DNA of 10,740 nucleotides from Treponema sp. (GTDB lineage Bacteria; Spirochaetota; Spirochaetia; Treponematales; Treponemataceae), in NCBI GenBank assembly GCA_016290335.1, contig JAEETM010000101.1, forward strand, positions 1-10,740. Direction: 5' to 3'. Below, piece after piece: positions 1 through 6,379 of this stretch. The notes under the pieces were generated by a model. The model did not search any database. It saw nothing but the letters and a program-made list of their open reading frames with translations, and was not told the origin of the DNA. How positions within the stretch are numbered: position 1 is the first letter of the stretch; each line of letters begins with the position of its first letter. Both the position numbers and the translations under genes were made by a program.

Positions 1-1
1 A

Positions 2-1126
2 CACGAAGATATTACCGACATCTTAAAAATTGCTGGCGAAGTTCCAGATGATTACGAAAAAGAAGCCGTTTGCAGCGTTTTTGATAATGAAGTTAAAGAG
101 TTTGATTTGCTTTCTGTTTATGCAGAATACTTAAAAAATAAAATTGCCGCTGCTCTTACAGGGCTTGGCAAAGGTGACACTCCTCTGAAGGGACTTCACA
201 TTGTTGTAGACAGCGGAAACGGTGCTTCAGGATTTTTTGTAGATAAGATTTTACAGCCGCTTGGTGCAGATACAACAGGCAGTCAGTTTCTTGAGCCAGA
301 TGGAATGTTCCCAAATCATATTCCTAACCCGGAAAACAAGCAGGCCATGGAAGCAATCCGCGAGGCAGTTCTTAAAAACAAGGCTGATTTAGGTTTGATT
401 TTTGATACCGACGTTGACCGAATGAGCGCAGTTCTCAGTGATGGAAGTGAAGTTAACCGCGACTCTATCATCGCTATGATTTCTGCAATCCTCGCACCTG
501 AATATCCTGGCAGCACAATCATTACCGACAGCGTAACCAGCGACCGACTCACTTACTTTTTGCAGGATGTTCTTGGTCTTAAACACTTGTGCTATATGCG
601 TGGTTATAAGAACGTTATCAACAAACAGAAGGAGCTTAATGCTGCTGGAATAGTTGCCCCACTTGCAATGGAAACTTCCGGTCATGGAGCACTTAAAGAT
701 AACTACTTCCTGGATGATGGTGCTTTCCTTGCCGTTAAGCTTGTGATTGCTCTTGCAGGTGCTGCTAAAGCCGGCAAAAAGCTGGACAGCCTTATAGAAA
801 AGCTTCCACCATTGGTAGAAGAAGGCGAATACCGCTTTAAGATTTCCGGCGATGATTTTAAAGAATACGGCAATAAGGTTCTGGAAGAGTTCAAAAAACG
901 TGCGGCTGCTGCTGGTTACGAAATGCCGGCTTCTTACGAAGGAATCCGTTTGAGCTTTAAGGGCCAGGATGTTCAGGGCTGGATTTTACTCCGCATGAGC
1001 TTGCACGACCCAGTTATGCCAATGAATATTGAAGGTGGTAGAAAAGGTGACCTTGCCAAGCTTGTTGAAATTGCCCGCAAACTCACTGATGGCTTTGACC
1101 GCCTTGACCGCAGCTCCTTAGCTTAA
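2..1126 (+). CDS. Phosphohexomutase (phosphomannomutase/phosphoglucomutase superfamily), 5'-truncated by the window
   Basis: The reading frame is open from base 2, so the gene starts upstream of the window and an apparent TTG start at 107 is internal. The N-terminal domain with the catalytic phosphoserine is outside. Visible parts in order are the domain 2 opening VVDSGNGASG (about nt 200-229), the metal-binding loop DTDVDR (404-421), the sugar-recognition motif ETSGHGA (671-691) and the C-terminal phosphate-binding domain. Family members shift phosphate between C6 and C1 of hexose phosphates in the cytoplasm, feeding cell-envelope sugar or glycogen synthesis. One odd point: the domain 4 loop reads RMSLHDPVMPMNIEG (992-1036) where most relatives have an R-x-SGTEP loop. 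This variant is, from memory, seen in a distinct subgroup, so glucose versus mannose versus glucosamine specificity cannot be assigned. The stop codon overlaps that of the convergent regulator gene. The superfamily call is secure; the exact substrate is not. Confidence 0.9.
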   Translation, partial: HEDITDILKIAGEVPDDYEKEAVCSVFDNEVKEFDLLSVYAEYLKNKIAAALTGLGKGDTPLKGLHIVVDSGNGASGFFVDKILQPLGADTTGSQFLEPDGMFPNHIPNPENKQAMEAIREAVLKNKADLGLIFDTDVDRMSAVLSDGSEVNRDSIIAMISAILAPEYPGSTIITDSVTSDRLTYFLQDVLGLKHLCYMRGYKNVINKQKELNAAGIVAPLAMETSGHGALKDNYFLDDGAFLAVKLVIALAGAAKAGKKLDSLIEKLPPLVEEGEYRFKISGDDFKEYGNKVLEEFKKRAAAAGYEMPASYEGIRLSFKGQDVQGWILLRMSLHDPVMPMNIEGGRKGDLAKLVEIARKLTDGFDRLDRSSLA

Positions 1127-2601
1127 AGTAAGATACTTTTGCACATCCGCTCAACAGTTTCAGTTATCTTCTCTTTTTTAAGCGCAGAATAATTTATTAC
1201 AAGCGTACATTCTCTGCTTGAATACGCTCCGTAATAATAATCGCTGAGCAACGAAACGTTTATTCCGTTCTGCTTCATTGCGGCCTTTATGTCCTGCGGC
1301 GATTTTTCGGTTTTAATTGTAAGCAGAAAATGCAGGCCCGATTCCTGCTCAGTGATTTTACAAAAGGGCATTGCGGGGCTTTTCTGGAACTCATTAATAA
1401 AATTATTTCGCAAGGTTCTGTAATAGTTTTTCATTTTATTAATATGCTTTTCATACAAGCCTTCAGAAATAAAACGCGCAAGTGTAAGCTGCTCAAAAAC
1501 CGAAACCTGGCAGGAATAGGCAGCAAGCTTTTTTTCAAAATCCTTTACAAGCTCGGGTGGCAGAACAAGGTAGCTTATACGGAAGGATGGGGCGAGCGTT
1601 TTGGTAAAAGTGTTCATGTAAAAAACCTTACTTTGAGAATCCGCACTTTGAAGCGTTGGTAAGGGCTTTCCATTAAAACGGAACTCACTGTCATAATCAT
1701 CTTCAATTATGTAACGTTCATTTTTCTCGTTAGCCCATGCTAACAATTCCATGCGCCGTCTTATTGGAACAACTGTCCCTGTAGGAAAATGATGGTTGGG
1801 CGAAAGATGAATTATTTGTACGTTATCTTTCAGTAGTTTTTCAGGATTAATTCCCTGCGAATCAATTTCAATTGGAATACATTCAGCACCGTTCAAATCA
1901 AAAATTGCTTTTGCCTTTTTGTACCCTGGATTTTCCACACCGTAAACAGCACTTCTACCAAAGTATTGCACAAGCATAGAATAAACGGCTTCTGTTCCTG
2001 CGCCAATAATTATCTGCTCAGGTAAAACCTGCATGTTCCTGAATGCAAAAAGATATTTAGAAATTGCAGACCTCAACTCATAAGTTCCACTTATATCGCC
2101 ACGTTGCAAAAGTTTTTCATCCTGGGAGTTTAAAACCTGCCGCAAAGTATGGCTCCATAAATTAAAGGGAAACTTCTGTGCATTCGTAGAATTGCTGGTA
2201 AAGTCGGTGAACCAGGAAAATTGCTGCTCGGAGTCTTGCGTTTGGGAAGCAGCAAGAGCATTTTTTAAGTTATTTTGAGATGGAGAATCTTTTGTCTGCC
2301 CAGAAGTAAAAAGTGAAAATCTCGGGAATAAAGTGTTTTGCTCATTGAAATTAAACTCCGAAAAATCCGTAACGAAAAAACCTTTTTTTTCTATTGAATA
2401 AATGTAGCCTTCCGAAATCAATCTTGCATACGCATTTTGTACCGTAATTATGCTCACCCCCAGATGAGAAGCCAGTGCCCGTTTAGAAGGCAGCTTTGAA
2501 TCAGCCTTTAGCGCAGCTGTTGTGATTTGAGACTTTATTGTGCGGTAAAGCTGTTCGCATAAACCAATATCAGAATGTTCCGAAAAATCTACAGTAATCA
2601 T
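1123..2601 (-). CDS. MocR/GabR-type transcriptional regulator (GntR HTH fused to a PLP-dependent aminotransferase-like domain)
   Basis: The protein has 492 residues, usual for MocR regulators. Residues about 11-77 are a GntR winged helix (CEQLYRTIKSQI, then LPSKRALASHLGVS and TVQNAYARLISEGYI). A polar linker (about 80-140) leads to a fold-type I aminotransferase domain (about 145-492). That domain carries the PLP-ring aspartate motif IIEDDYDSEFR (298-308) and the Schiff-base lysine in NTFTKTLAPSFR (K334), so it should still bind PLP. In known family members the domain senses PLP or a PLP-ligand adduct (GabR, PdxR) and does not act as an enzyme. The gene is divergent from the importer operon across about 91 bases. 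Its ATG at 2601 sits 7 nt after a TATAAT and has no Shine-Dalgarno, which predicts a leaderless mRNA. The likely role is autoregulation plus control of the importer. The family call is firm; effector and regulon are inferred. Confidence 0.93.
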   Translation of the reverse strand: MITVDFSEHSDIGLCEQLYRTIKSQITTAALKADSKLPSKRALASHLGVSIITVQNAYARLISEGYIYSIEKKGFFVTDFSEFNFNEQNTLFPRFSLFTSGQTKDSPSQNNLKNALAASQTQDSEQQFSWFTDFTSNSTNAQKFPFNLWSHTLRQVLNSQDEKLLQRGDISGTYELRSAISKYLFAFRNMQVLPEQIIIGAGTEAVYSMLVQYFGRSAVYGVENPGYKKAKAIFDLNGAECIPIEIDSQGINPEKLLKDNVQIIHLSPNHHFPTGTVVPIRRRMELLAWANEKNERYIIEDDYDSEFRFNGKPLPTLQSADSQSKVFYMNTFTKTLAPSFRISYLVLPPELVKDFEKKLAAYSCQVSVFEQLTLARFISEGLYEKHINKMKNYYRTLRNNFINEFQKSPAMPFCKITEQESGLHFLLTIKTEKSPQDIKAAMKQNGINVSLLSDYYYGAYSSRECTLVINYSALKKEKITETVERMCKSILL

Positions 2602-2608
2602 ATCTGGT

Positions 2609-2614
2609 ATTATA
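2609..2614 (-). promoter_or_regulatory. -10 box of the MocR regulator gene (leaderless start)
   Basis: This is an exact TATAAT on the minus strand, ending 7 nt before the ATG at 2601. A start site 6-8 nt downstream of the box would fall on, or 1-2 nt from, the A of the start codon. No Shine-Dalgarno-like purine run lies between. No convincing -35 hexamer lies about 17 bp upstream. Confidence 0.5.
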
Positions 2615-2639
2615 GAAAAATATTAGAAGTGAGTATAGT

Positions 2640-2645
2640 TATAAT
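2640..2645 (+). promoter_or_regulatory. -10 box of the importer operon
   Basis: This is an exact TATAAT forming part of the right arm of the inverted repeat. Transcription would begin near 2652, giving a leader of about 40 nt before the preferred ATG at 2693. The sequence 17 bp upstream is an A-rich run without a -35 match, so activator dependence is possible. Confidence 0.5.
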
Positions 2646-2680
2646 ACCAGTTTTGTAGTAATTTTATGAAAACAAAAAAC

Positions 2681-2686
2681 GAGAGG
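2681..2686 (+). promoter_or_regulatory. Shine-Dalgarno that decides the start of the solute-binding protein
   Basis: GAGAGG lies 6 nt before the ATG at 2693. The alternative in-frame ATG at 2666 has only TAGTAATTTT upstream. Starting at 2693 also removes a nine-residue polar extension (MKTKNERLT) and leaves a standard lipoprotein signal peptide. Confidence 0.7.
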
Positions 2687-2692
2687 CTTACC

Positions 2693-3703
2693 ATGAACGG
2701 AAAAAAGTTTTTAACAGGCATTTTAGTTTTATTATCATTATCACTTTTATTTACCGGCTGTTCAAAAAAATCAACGGCAGAAGAATTAAGCGTTTATTCA
2801 ATCATTCACGAAGAAGAAACTCTGGCACTTACCGATTTATTTACACAGAAAACCGGCATTCCTGTAAAGTTCCTGCGAGCTTCAACCGGCGAGCTTGTAA
2901 ACCGTGTAATTGCCGAAAAAGACAATCCTAATGCAGATATTCTTTTGGGAGGCGCATCCTCTTACCATATTCAGGCAGCAAAGGAAGGTGCTCTGGAAGC
3001 TTATAAATCTCCGCTTGCAAAAAATCTTCCTGACTATGCAGTTGCCGACGATAATACCTGGACGGGCTTTTGTGTTCTTACACTTGGAATCGGCTTGAAC
3101 GAGGACCGCTATAAAGAAAAGTTTCCGAATATTCCTGTTCCAAAAACCTGGGAAGATTTGCTCAATCCGGCTTACAAGGGAGAAATTGTCCTTACAAATC
3201 CGGTTGCTTCTTCAACATCATATCTGTTCGTTCAGGGCCAGCTACAGCGCCTTGGCTGGGATAAAGGTTGGGATTATCTCTTGCAGCTTGCACCACTCGT
3301 TGGGCAGTTTCCAAACAGCGGTAGTGCTCCAGCTAAACTTATTGGAACCGGCGAATATGCACTTGGGGTTTCCTACATCCACGCAGTTACAAAATATAAG
3401 GCAGAAGGATTTAAAGTTGCAGTGATTGCTCCACCGCAGACAGTTGGAGATGTTGATTGTATTTCAATCATGAAGAATACAAAAAATCTTAAGGCTGCTC
3501 AGAAGTTCGTAGATTTTATGCTTTCAAAAGAAGCGCAGGAGCTTATGAGTTCCATTGATTTTACAATTCCGGTAAACCCTGAAGCAAAGGGTGTTGAAGG
3601 TTCTGTTCCAGTCCAGTCACTCGATTTAATAAATTACGATGTGCAAAAGGCTTCGGAGCAAAAGGATGAAGTTCTTAAAAAATGGACGGCAGAAGTAAAA
3701 TAG
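2693..3703 (+). CDS. ABC importer solute-binding lipoprotein, AfuA/FbpA-type (extracellular solute-binding protein)
   Basis: From the preferred ATG at 2693 the protein has 336 residues; an in-frame ATG at 2666 would give 345. The N-terminus is a lipoprotein signal: MNGKKF, a hydrophobic core, then lipobox LFTGC with Cys23 as the lipidated residue. It should be membrane-anchored outside the inner membrane. The mature protein follows the two-lobed periplasmic binding fold of the FbpA/AfuA/PhnS class: RASTGELVNR (62-71), NPNADILLGGA (79-89), KTWEDLLNPAYKGEIVL (151-167), and GEYALGVSYIHAV near 220-232. Iron-binding FbpA proteins carry two adjacent tyrosines in that last segment; here it reads SYIHA (nt 3371-3385). 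The His and the S-T-G-E-L segment recall AfuA-like binders of phosphorylated compounds. It is first in an operon with permease and ATPase, overlapping the permease start by 22 bp. Family and role as importer receptor are firm. The ligand is open: Fe3+, a hexose phosphate, a phosphonate or a B6 phosphate are all possible. Confidence 0.9.
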   Translation: MNGKKFLTGILVLLSLSLLFTGCSKKSTAEELSVYSIIHEEETLALTDLFTQKTGIPVKFLRASTGELVNRVIAEKDNPNADILLGGASSYHIQAAKEGALEAYKSPLAKNLPDYAVADDNTWTGFCVLTLGIGLNEDRYKEKFPNIPVPKTWEDLLNPAYKGEIVLTNPVASSTSYLFVQGQLQRLGWDKGWDYLLQLAPLVGQFPNSGSAPAKLIGTGEYALGVSYIHAVTKYKAEGFKVAVIAPPQTVGDVDCISIMKNTKNLKAAQKFVDFMLSKEAQELMSSIDFTIPVNPEAKGVEGSVPVQSLDLINYDVQKASEQKDEVLKKWTAEVK

Positions 3704-5319
3704 AAAATATCAGAATAGAAAAAAGTCGGTCTCTAACTTTTGTGTGGATTGCCGTATGCCTTTTTCTTACATTGTGCATTACGGTTCCACTCATTTTTGT
3801 TTTTATAACTCCACGTGCATCAGATTTTAAAACAGTCCTTTCATCATCAGTCTGGAAACAGTCAGCACTTAATACTCTGCTCGAAGCAATCTGTTCAACC
3901 TTCACTTCTGTGCTGATTGGATTTATCTATGCGTATGCTGTTGTAAAAGGGGACATTCCCGGCAAAAAGTTTTTCGCGATGATTCCCTTTCTTCATCTTC
4001 TTACGCCACCTTTTGTCGGCGGACTTGCCTTTATTTTACTTTTGGGACGCCAGGGCTTTATCACAAAAACACTCCTTGGTCTTGATATTTCACTTTATGG
4101 TTTCCCCGGCCTTTTGATTGCGCAGACACTTTGCTTTTTCCCAATGGCCTATATGATTTGTGCGCAGACTCTTGAAAACATCAGCCCGACACTTGAGCAG
4201 GCTGCAAAATCTCTGGGAGTAAGCAGACGAAAAGTTTTTTTAAAGATAACTCTGCCGCTTGCTGCACCTGGAATCATTTCTTCTGTTTTGTATGTTGCAG
4301 TTTCTGTTATGAGTGATTTTGGTAACCCAATGATTGTTGCTGGAAGATACAGAGTGCTTGCGGTGGAAATCTATACGCAGCTTACCGGCTGGATGAATAA
4401 AGGAACAAGTGCCGTGCTTGGAATAATACTTGTAATTCCTTCCATCGTTTTGTTTGTTTTACAGAATAAGTTTGCGGAAAAAAATATGACAAAGGTTGCG
4501 GTAATCGGTGGACGGTCCTCAGCTTCATCCTCTGTAAATAATAAATCTGGATTCCTTACAAGACTTTTACTTACTGTGTTCTGTGGATTTATTACTCTTT
4601 GTATTGTTGCCCAATTTGCGGCAATCATTGCAGGAAGCTTTCAGAAGCTGTGGGGAATTGATGTTGCCTTTACCTGGAATCATATAAAAAATATTGCCCG
4701 CTGTAAAAAAGAACTTTTGAACAGTGTTCGCTTTTCTTTGTATGCGGCATTTTTTAGTACATTGATTGCAAGCCTTTGTGCTTTCCTTGTTTCAAGAACA
4801 AAATGTCCGCTCAAAAAATATATGGATTCAGTGATTCAATTACCGGCTGCAATTCCGGGCACACTTTTTGGTCTTGCAATTTTGCTTGCTTCTTCAAAAA
4901 TAGGATTTCGTAATTCTTCGCTTTTGATTATCACAGCAATTACAATCGGTTTTATTCCTTTTTCCTACAGGACAATTACGGCGGCTTATTCGCAAATTAA
5001 AATGACTTTGGATGATGGCGCGAGTGTACTTGGTGCTTCCAAGCTTCGGGTGCTTTTTTTTGTGATTATACCGATTGCTAAAGAAGGAGTTTTCAATTCT
5101 TTTATTTATGATTTTGTTCGCGGCGTAGGAACAATGAGTGCTGTAATCTTTCTGGTTTCGTTTAATACACCGCTTGCTTCAATTAAGATTTTGAATCTTG
5201 CAGAGCAGGGCTTTTGGGGAGATGCAGCTGCACTTGCGCTCTTGCTTACAGTTATAACTTTTGCTGTTTTGTTTGCCGGGAAAAAACTTTTGCGTTTGTG
5301 GGGAAAGAAATATGAGTGA
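3682..5319 (+). CDS. ABC importer permease with two fused membrane domains (FbpB/AfuB-type)
   Basis: The protein has 545 residues and is the fused form of two binding-protein-dependent permease domains, so one chain can form the whole membrane channel. Hydrophobic segments begin at about residues 19-42 and recur to about 260. A polar linker (262-290, GGRSSASSSVNNKSG) separates the second half (about 292-535). Each half carries the cytoplasmic EAA loop that docks on the ATPase: LEQAAKSLGV through LPLAAPGI (171-198), and a more divergent copy DDGASVLGAS through PIAKEGV (444-470). The ATG at 3682 lies inside the end of the solute-binding gene (22-bp overlap) and the only GGA-type purine run is about 15 nt upstream, so translation is probably coupled. 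The C-terminus overlaps the ATPase start by 8 bp. The fused architecture is typical of ferric-iron and AfuABC-class importers; it does not identify the ligand. Confidence 0.92.
   Translation: MDGRSKIENIRIEKSRSLTFVWIAVCLFLTLCITVPLIFVFITPRASDFKTVLSSSVWKQSALNTLLEAICSTFTSVLIGFIYAYAVVKGDIPGKKFFAMIPFLHLLTPPFVGGLAFILLLGRQGFITKTLLGLDISLYGFPGLLIAQTLCFFPMAYMICAQTLENISPTLEQAAKSLGVSRRKVFLKITLPLAAPGIISSVLYVAVSVMSDFGNPMIVAGRYRVLAVEIYTQLTGWMNKGTSAVLGIILVIPSIVLFVLQNKFAEKNMTKVAVIGGRSSASSSVNNKSGFLTRLLLTVFCGFITLCIVAQFAAIIAGSFQKLWGIDVAFTWNHIKNIARCKKELLNSVRFSLYAAFFSTLIASLCAFLVSRTKCPLKKYMDSVIQLPAAIPGTLFGLAILLASSKIGFRNSSLLIITAITIGFIPFSYRTITAAYSQIKMTLDDGASVLGASKLRVLFFVIIPIAKEGVFNSFIYDFVRGVGTMSAVIFLVSFNTPLASIKILNLAEQGFWGDAAALALLLTVITFAVLFAGKKLLRLWGKKYE
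5300..5307 (+). promoter_or_regulatory. Shine-Dalgarno selecting the ATPase start
   Basis: GGGGAAAG ends 4 nt before the ATG at 5312. It supports that start over the upstream in-frame ATG at 5261, which would add 17 residues buried in the permease gene. Confidence 0.55.
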
Positions 5320-6346
5320 TGAAAAACAGATTGCATTGCGTTTGAATAATCTGACTTTTGCGTATAAAAAAAATCAGCGGGATTCACGTGGTTTGAAAAG
5401 TTCACATAATTCAGTCGAGACCAACACTATCAGTGGTTTTTCGCTTGAAGTTGAAAAAGGAAGCTTTACCACTTTGCTTGGTCCGAGCGGCTGCGGTAAA
5501 ACAACTCTGCTTCGGCTTATCTCCGGTTTTCTGGAACCACAGCAGGGCGAAATTGAATTGAATGGTGTGAACCAGAAAGGGATTGCTCCTGATAAGCGGA
5601 AGATTGGAATGGTGTTTCAGGATTATGCACTTTTTCCTCATCTTACCGTAAGGCAGAATATTCAGTTTGGACTTAAGCTTAATAAAGATAAGGAAGCAGA
5701 ATCAAAGGTAAAGCAGATTTCGGAAAATCTTAATCTTCAGGATTTATTAAACCGTTACCCCGATGAGCTTTCCGGCGGTCAGCAGCAGAGGGTTGCGCTT
5801 GCCCGTGCTCTTGTTCTTAATCCGCAGATTCTTTTAATGGATGAACCGCTTTCAAGTCTTGATTCTAAGCTTCGTGAAAAAGTGCGTGATGAGTTGCGTA
5901 CGATTCAGCAGGAGCTTAAAATTACAACAGTTTATGTTACGCATGATCAGGAAGAAGCTCTTTCTCTTTCAGATAAAATTGCAGTTATAAATAACGGTAA
6001 GCTTTTGCAGTGCGGAACTCCACGTGATTTATATTTTAAACCAAAAGATAATTTTACTGCCGACTTTGTAGGCCACGCTAACTTTCTTGAGCTTGATGGA
6101 GAAACTCACATTATCCGCCCTGAATGGTTTGAGCTTAATAAATCCGGCAATCAGGGTGATGTAGAAGGAACTGTTCAGAGCGTAAGATTCTTGGGAGACA
6201 AAACAAGATTTGCAATTCAGACAAAAAGTGTAAAAGGTAAAGAGAGCGTGAACTTAATCATTGCAGACTTGTTCACGCTCGAAACAAATTATCTTGAACA
6301 GGGCGGCGTAGTTTCCCTGAACATAAAGCACAGCTGGAAAAATTAG
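5312..6346 (+). CDS. ABC importer ATP-binding protein (FbpC/AfuC/PotA-type)
   Basis: Starting at 5312 (MSDEKQIALRLNN) gives 344 residues, the usual size for this class. It is the cytoplasmic ATPase that powers the fused permease. Motifs in order: Walker A GPSGCGKTT (57-65), Q-loop VFQDYALFPHLTV (Q103), signature LSGGQQQR (153-160), Walker B LLMDEP (174-179), D-loop SSLD (181-184) and switch VTHDQ (H211). The region from about 253 to the end, with HIIRPEWF (266-273), is a TOBE-like regulatory domain as in the iron, polyamine and sugar importers. The segment between the N-terminal strand and Walker A has an extra polar stretch (about KKNQRDSRGLKSSHNSVE) longer than is common. All residues needed for hydrolysis are present. 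It overlaps the permease by 8 bp and ends 15 bp before the convergent exporter gene, inside an inverted repeat. Confidence 0.94.
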   Translation: MSDEKQIALRLNNLTFAYKKNQRDSRGLKSSHNSVETNTISGFSLEVEKGSFTTLLGPSGCGKTTLLRLISGFLEPQQGEIELNGVNQKGIAPDKRKIGMVFQDYALFPHLTVRQNIQFGLKLNKDKEAESKVKQISENLNLQDLLNRYPDELSGGQQQRVALARALVLNPQILLMDEPLSSLDSKLREKVRDELRTIQQELKITTVYVTHDQEEALSLSDKIAVINNGKLLQCGTPRDLYFKPKDNFTADFVGHANFLELDGETHIIRPEWFELNKSGNQGDVEGTVQSVRFLGDKTRFAIQTKSVKGKESVNLIIADLFTLETNYLEQGGVVSLNIKHSWKN

Positions 6347-6379
6347 TTTTAGCTAACAAGTCTAATTATACTTTCCAGC
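6333..6379. terminator. Probable bidirectional terminator: interrupted inverted repeat spanning two convergent stop codons
   Basis: GCTGGAAA (6333-6340) pairs with TTTCCAGC (6372-6379), and the adjacent AATTAG (6341-6346) pairs with CTAATT (6362-6367). The right arm has a 4-nt bulge (6368-6371) and the loop is 15 nt (6347-6361), containing the 8-bp palindrome TTAGCTAA. The arms lie in the last codons of the importer ATPase and of the convergent exporter, so both TAG stop codons are inside the stem. No long T-run follows on either strand, so it is not a textbook intrinsic terminator. Position between convergent operons is the main argument. Confidence 0.45.

Larger units (their letters stand above)
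2604..2650. promoter_or_regulatory. Perfect 11-bp inverted repeat covering both divergent promoters; probable MocR operator
   Basis: CTGGTATTATA (2604-2614) is matched by its exact reverse complement TATAATACCAG (2640-2650), with a 25-nt spacer. Each arm reads, in its own direction of transcription, TATAAT followed by ACCAG, so each arm holds a -10 box plus bases near the start site. Each arm also contains ATACCA, the hexamer I recall as the GabR half-site. The edge-to-edge distance between the hexamers is 33 bp, close to GabR spacing, though GabR sites are direct repeats and these are inverted. No good -35 box is visible in either direction, which would fit promoters needing an activator. 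The operator role is inferred from position and symmetry. Confidence 0.65.

Noticed and set aside
107..109. TTG as the start of the phosphohexomutase
   Set aside because: The same frame is open back to base 2 and encodes residues typical of the linker before domain 2. The gene simply begins outside the window.
1125..1139. Small hairpin AAAGTA-AGA-TACTTT just after the mutase stop, as a possible terminator
   Set aside because: The stem is six base pairs with one G-C pair and the following T-run is only four bases, three of them within the stem. It is too weak to call a terminator without data.
1330..1662. 110-codon open frame on the plus strand inside the regulator gene
   Set aside because: It is antisense to the well-supported aminotransferase-like domain and has no start signal or domain resemblance.
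5261..5263. Upstream ATG as the start of the importer ATPase
   Set aside because: The 17 added residues (MLFCLPGKNFCVCGERN) are out-of-frame permease sequence and do not resemble an ATPase N-terminus. The ATG at 5312 has a GGGGAAAG site and begins at the usual place relative to the first strand.
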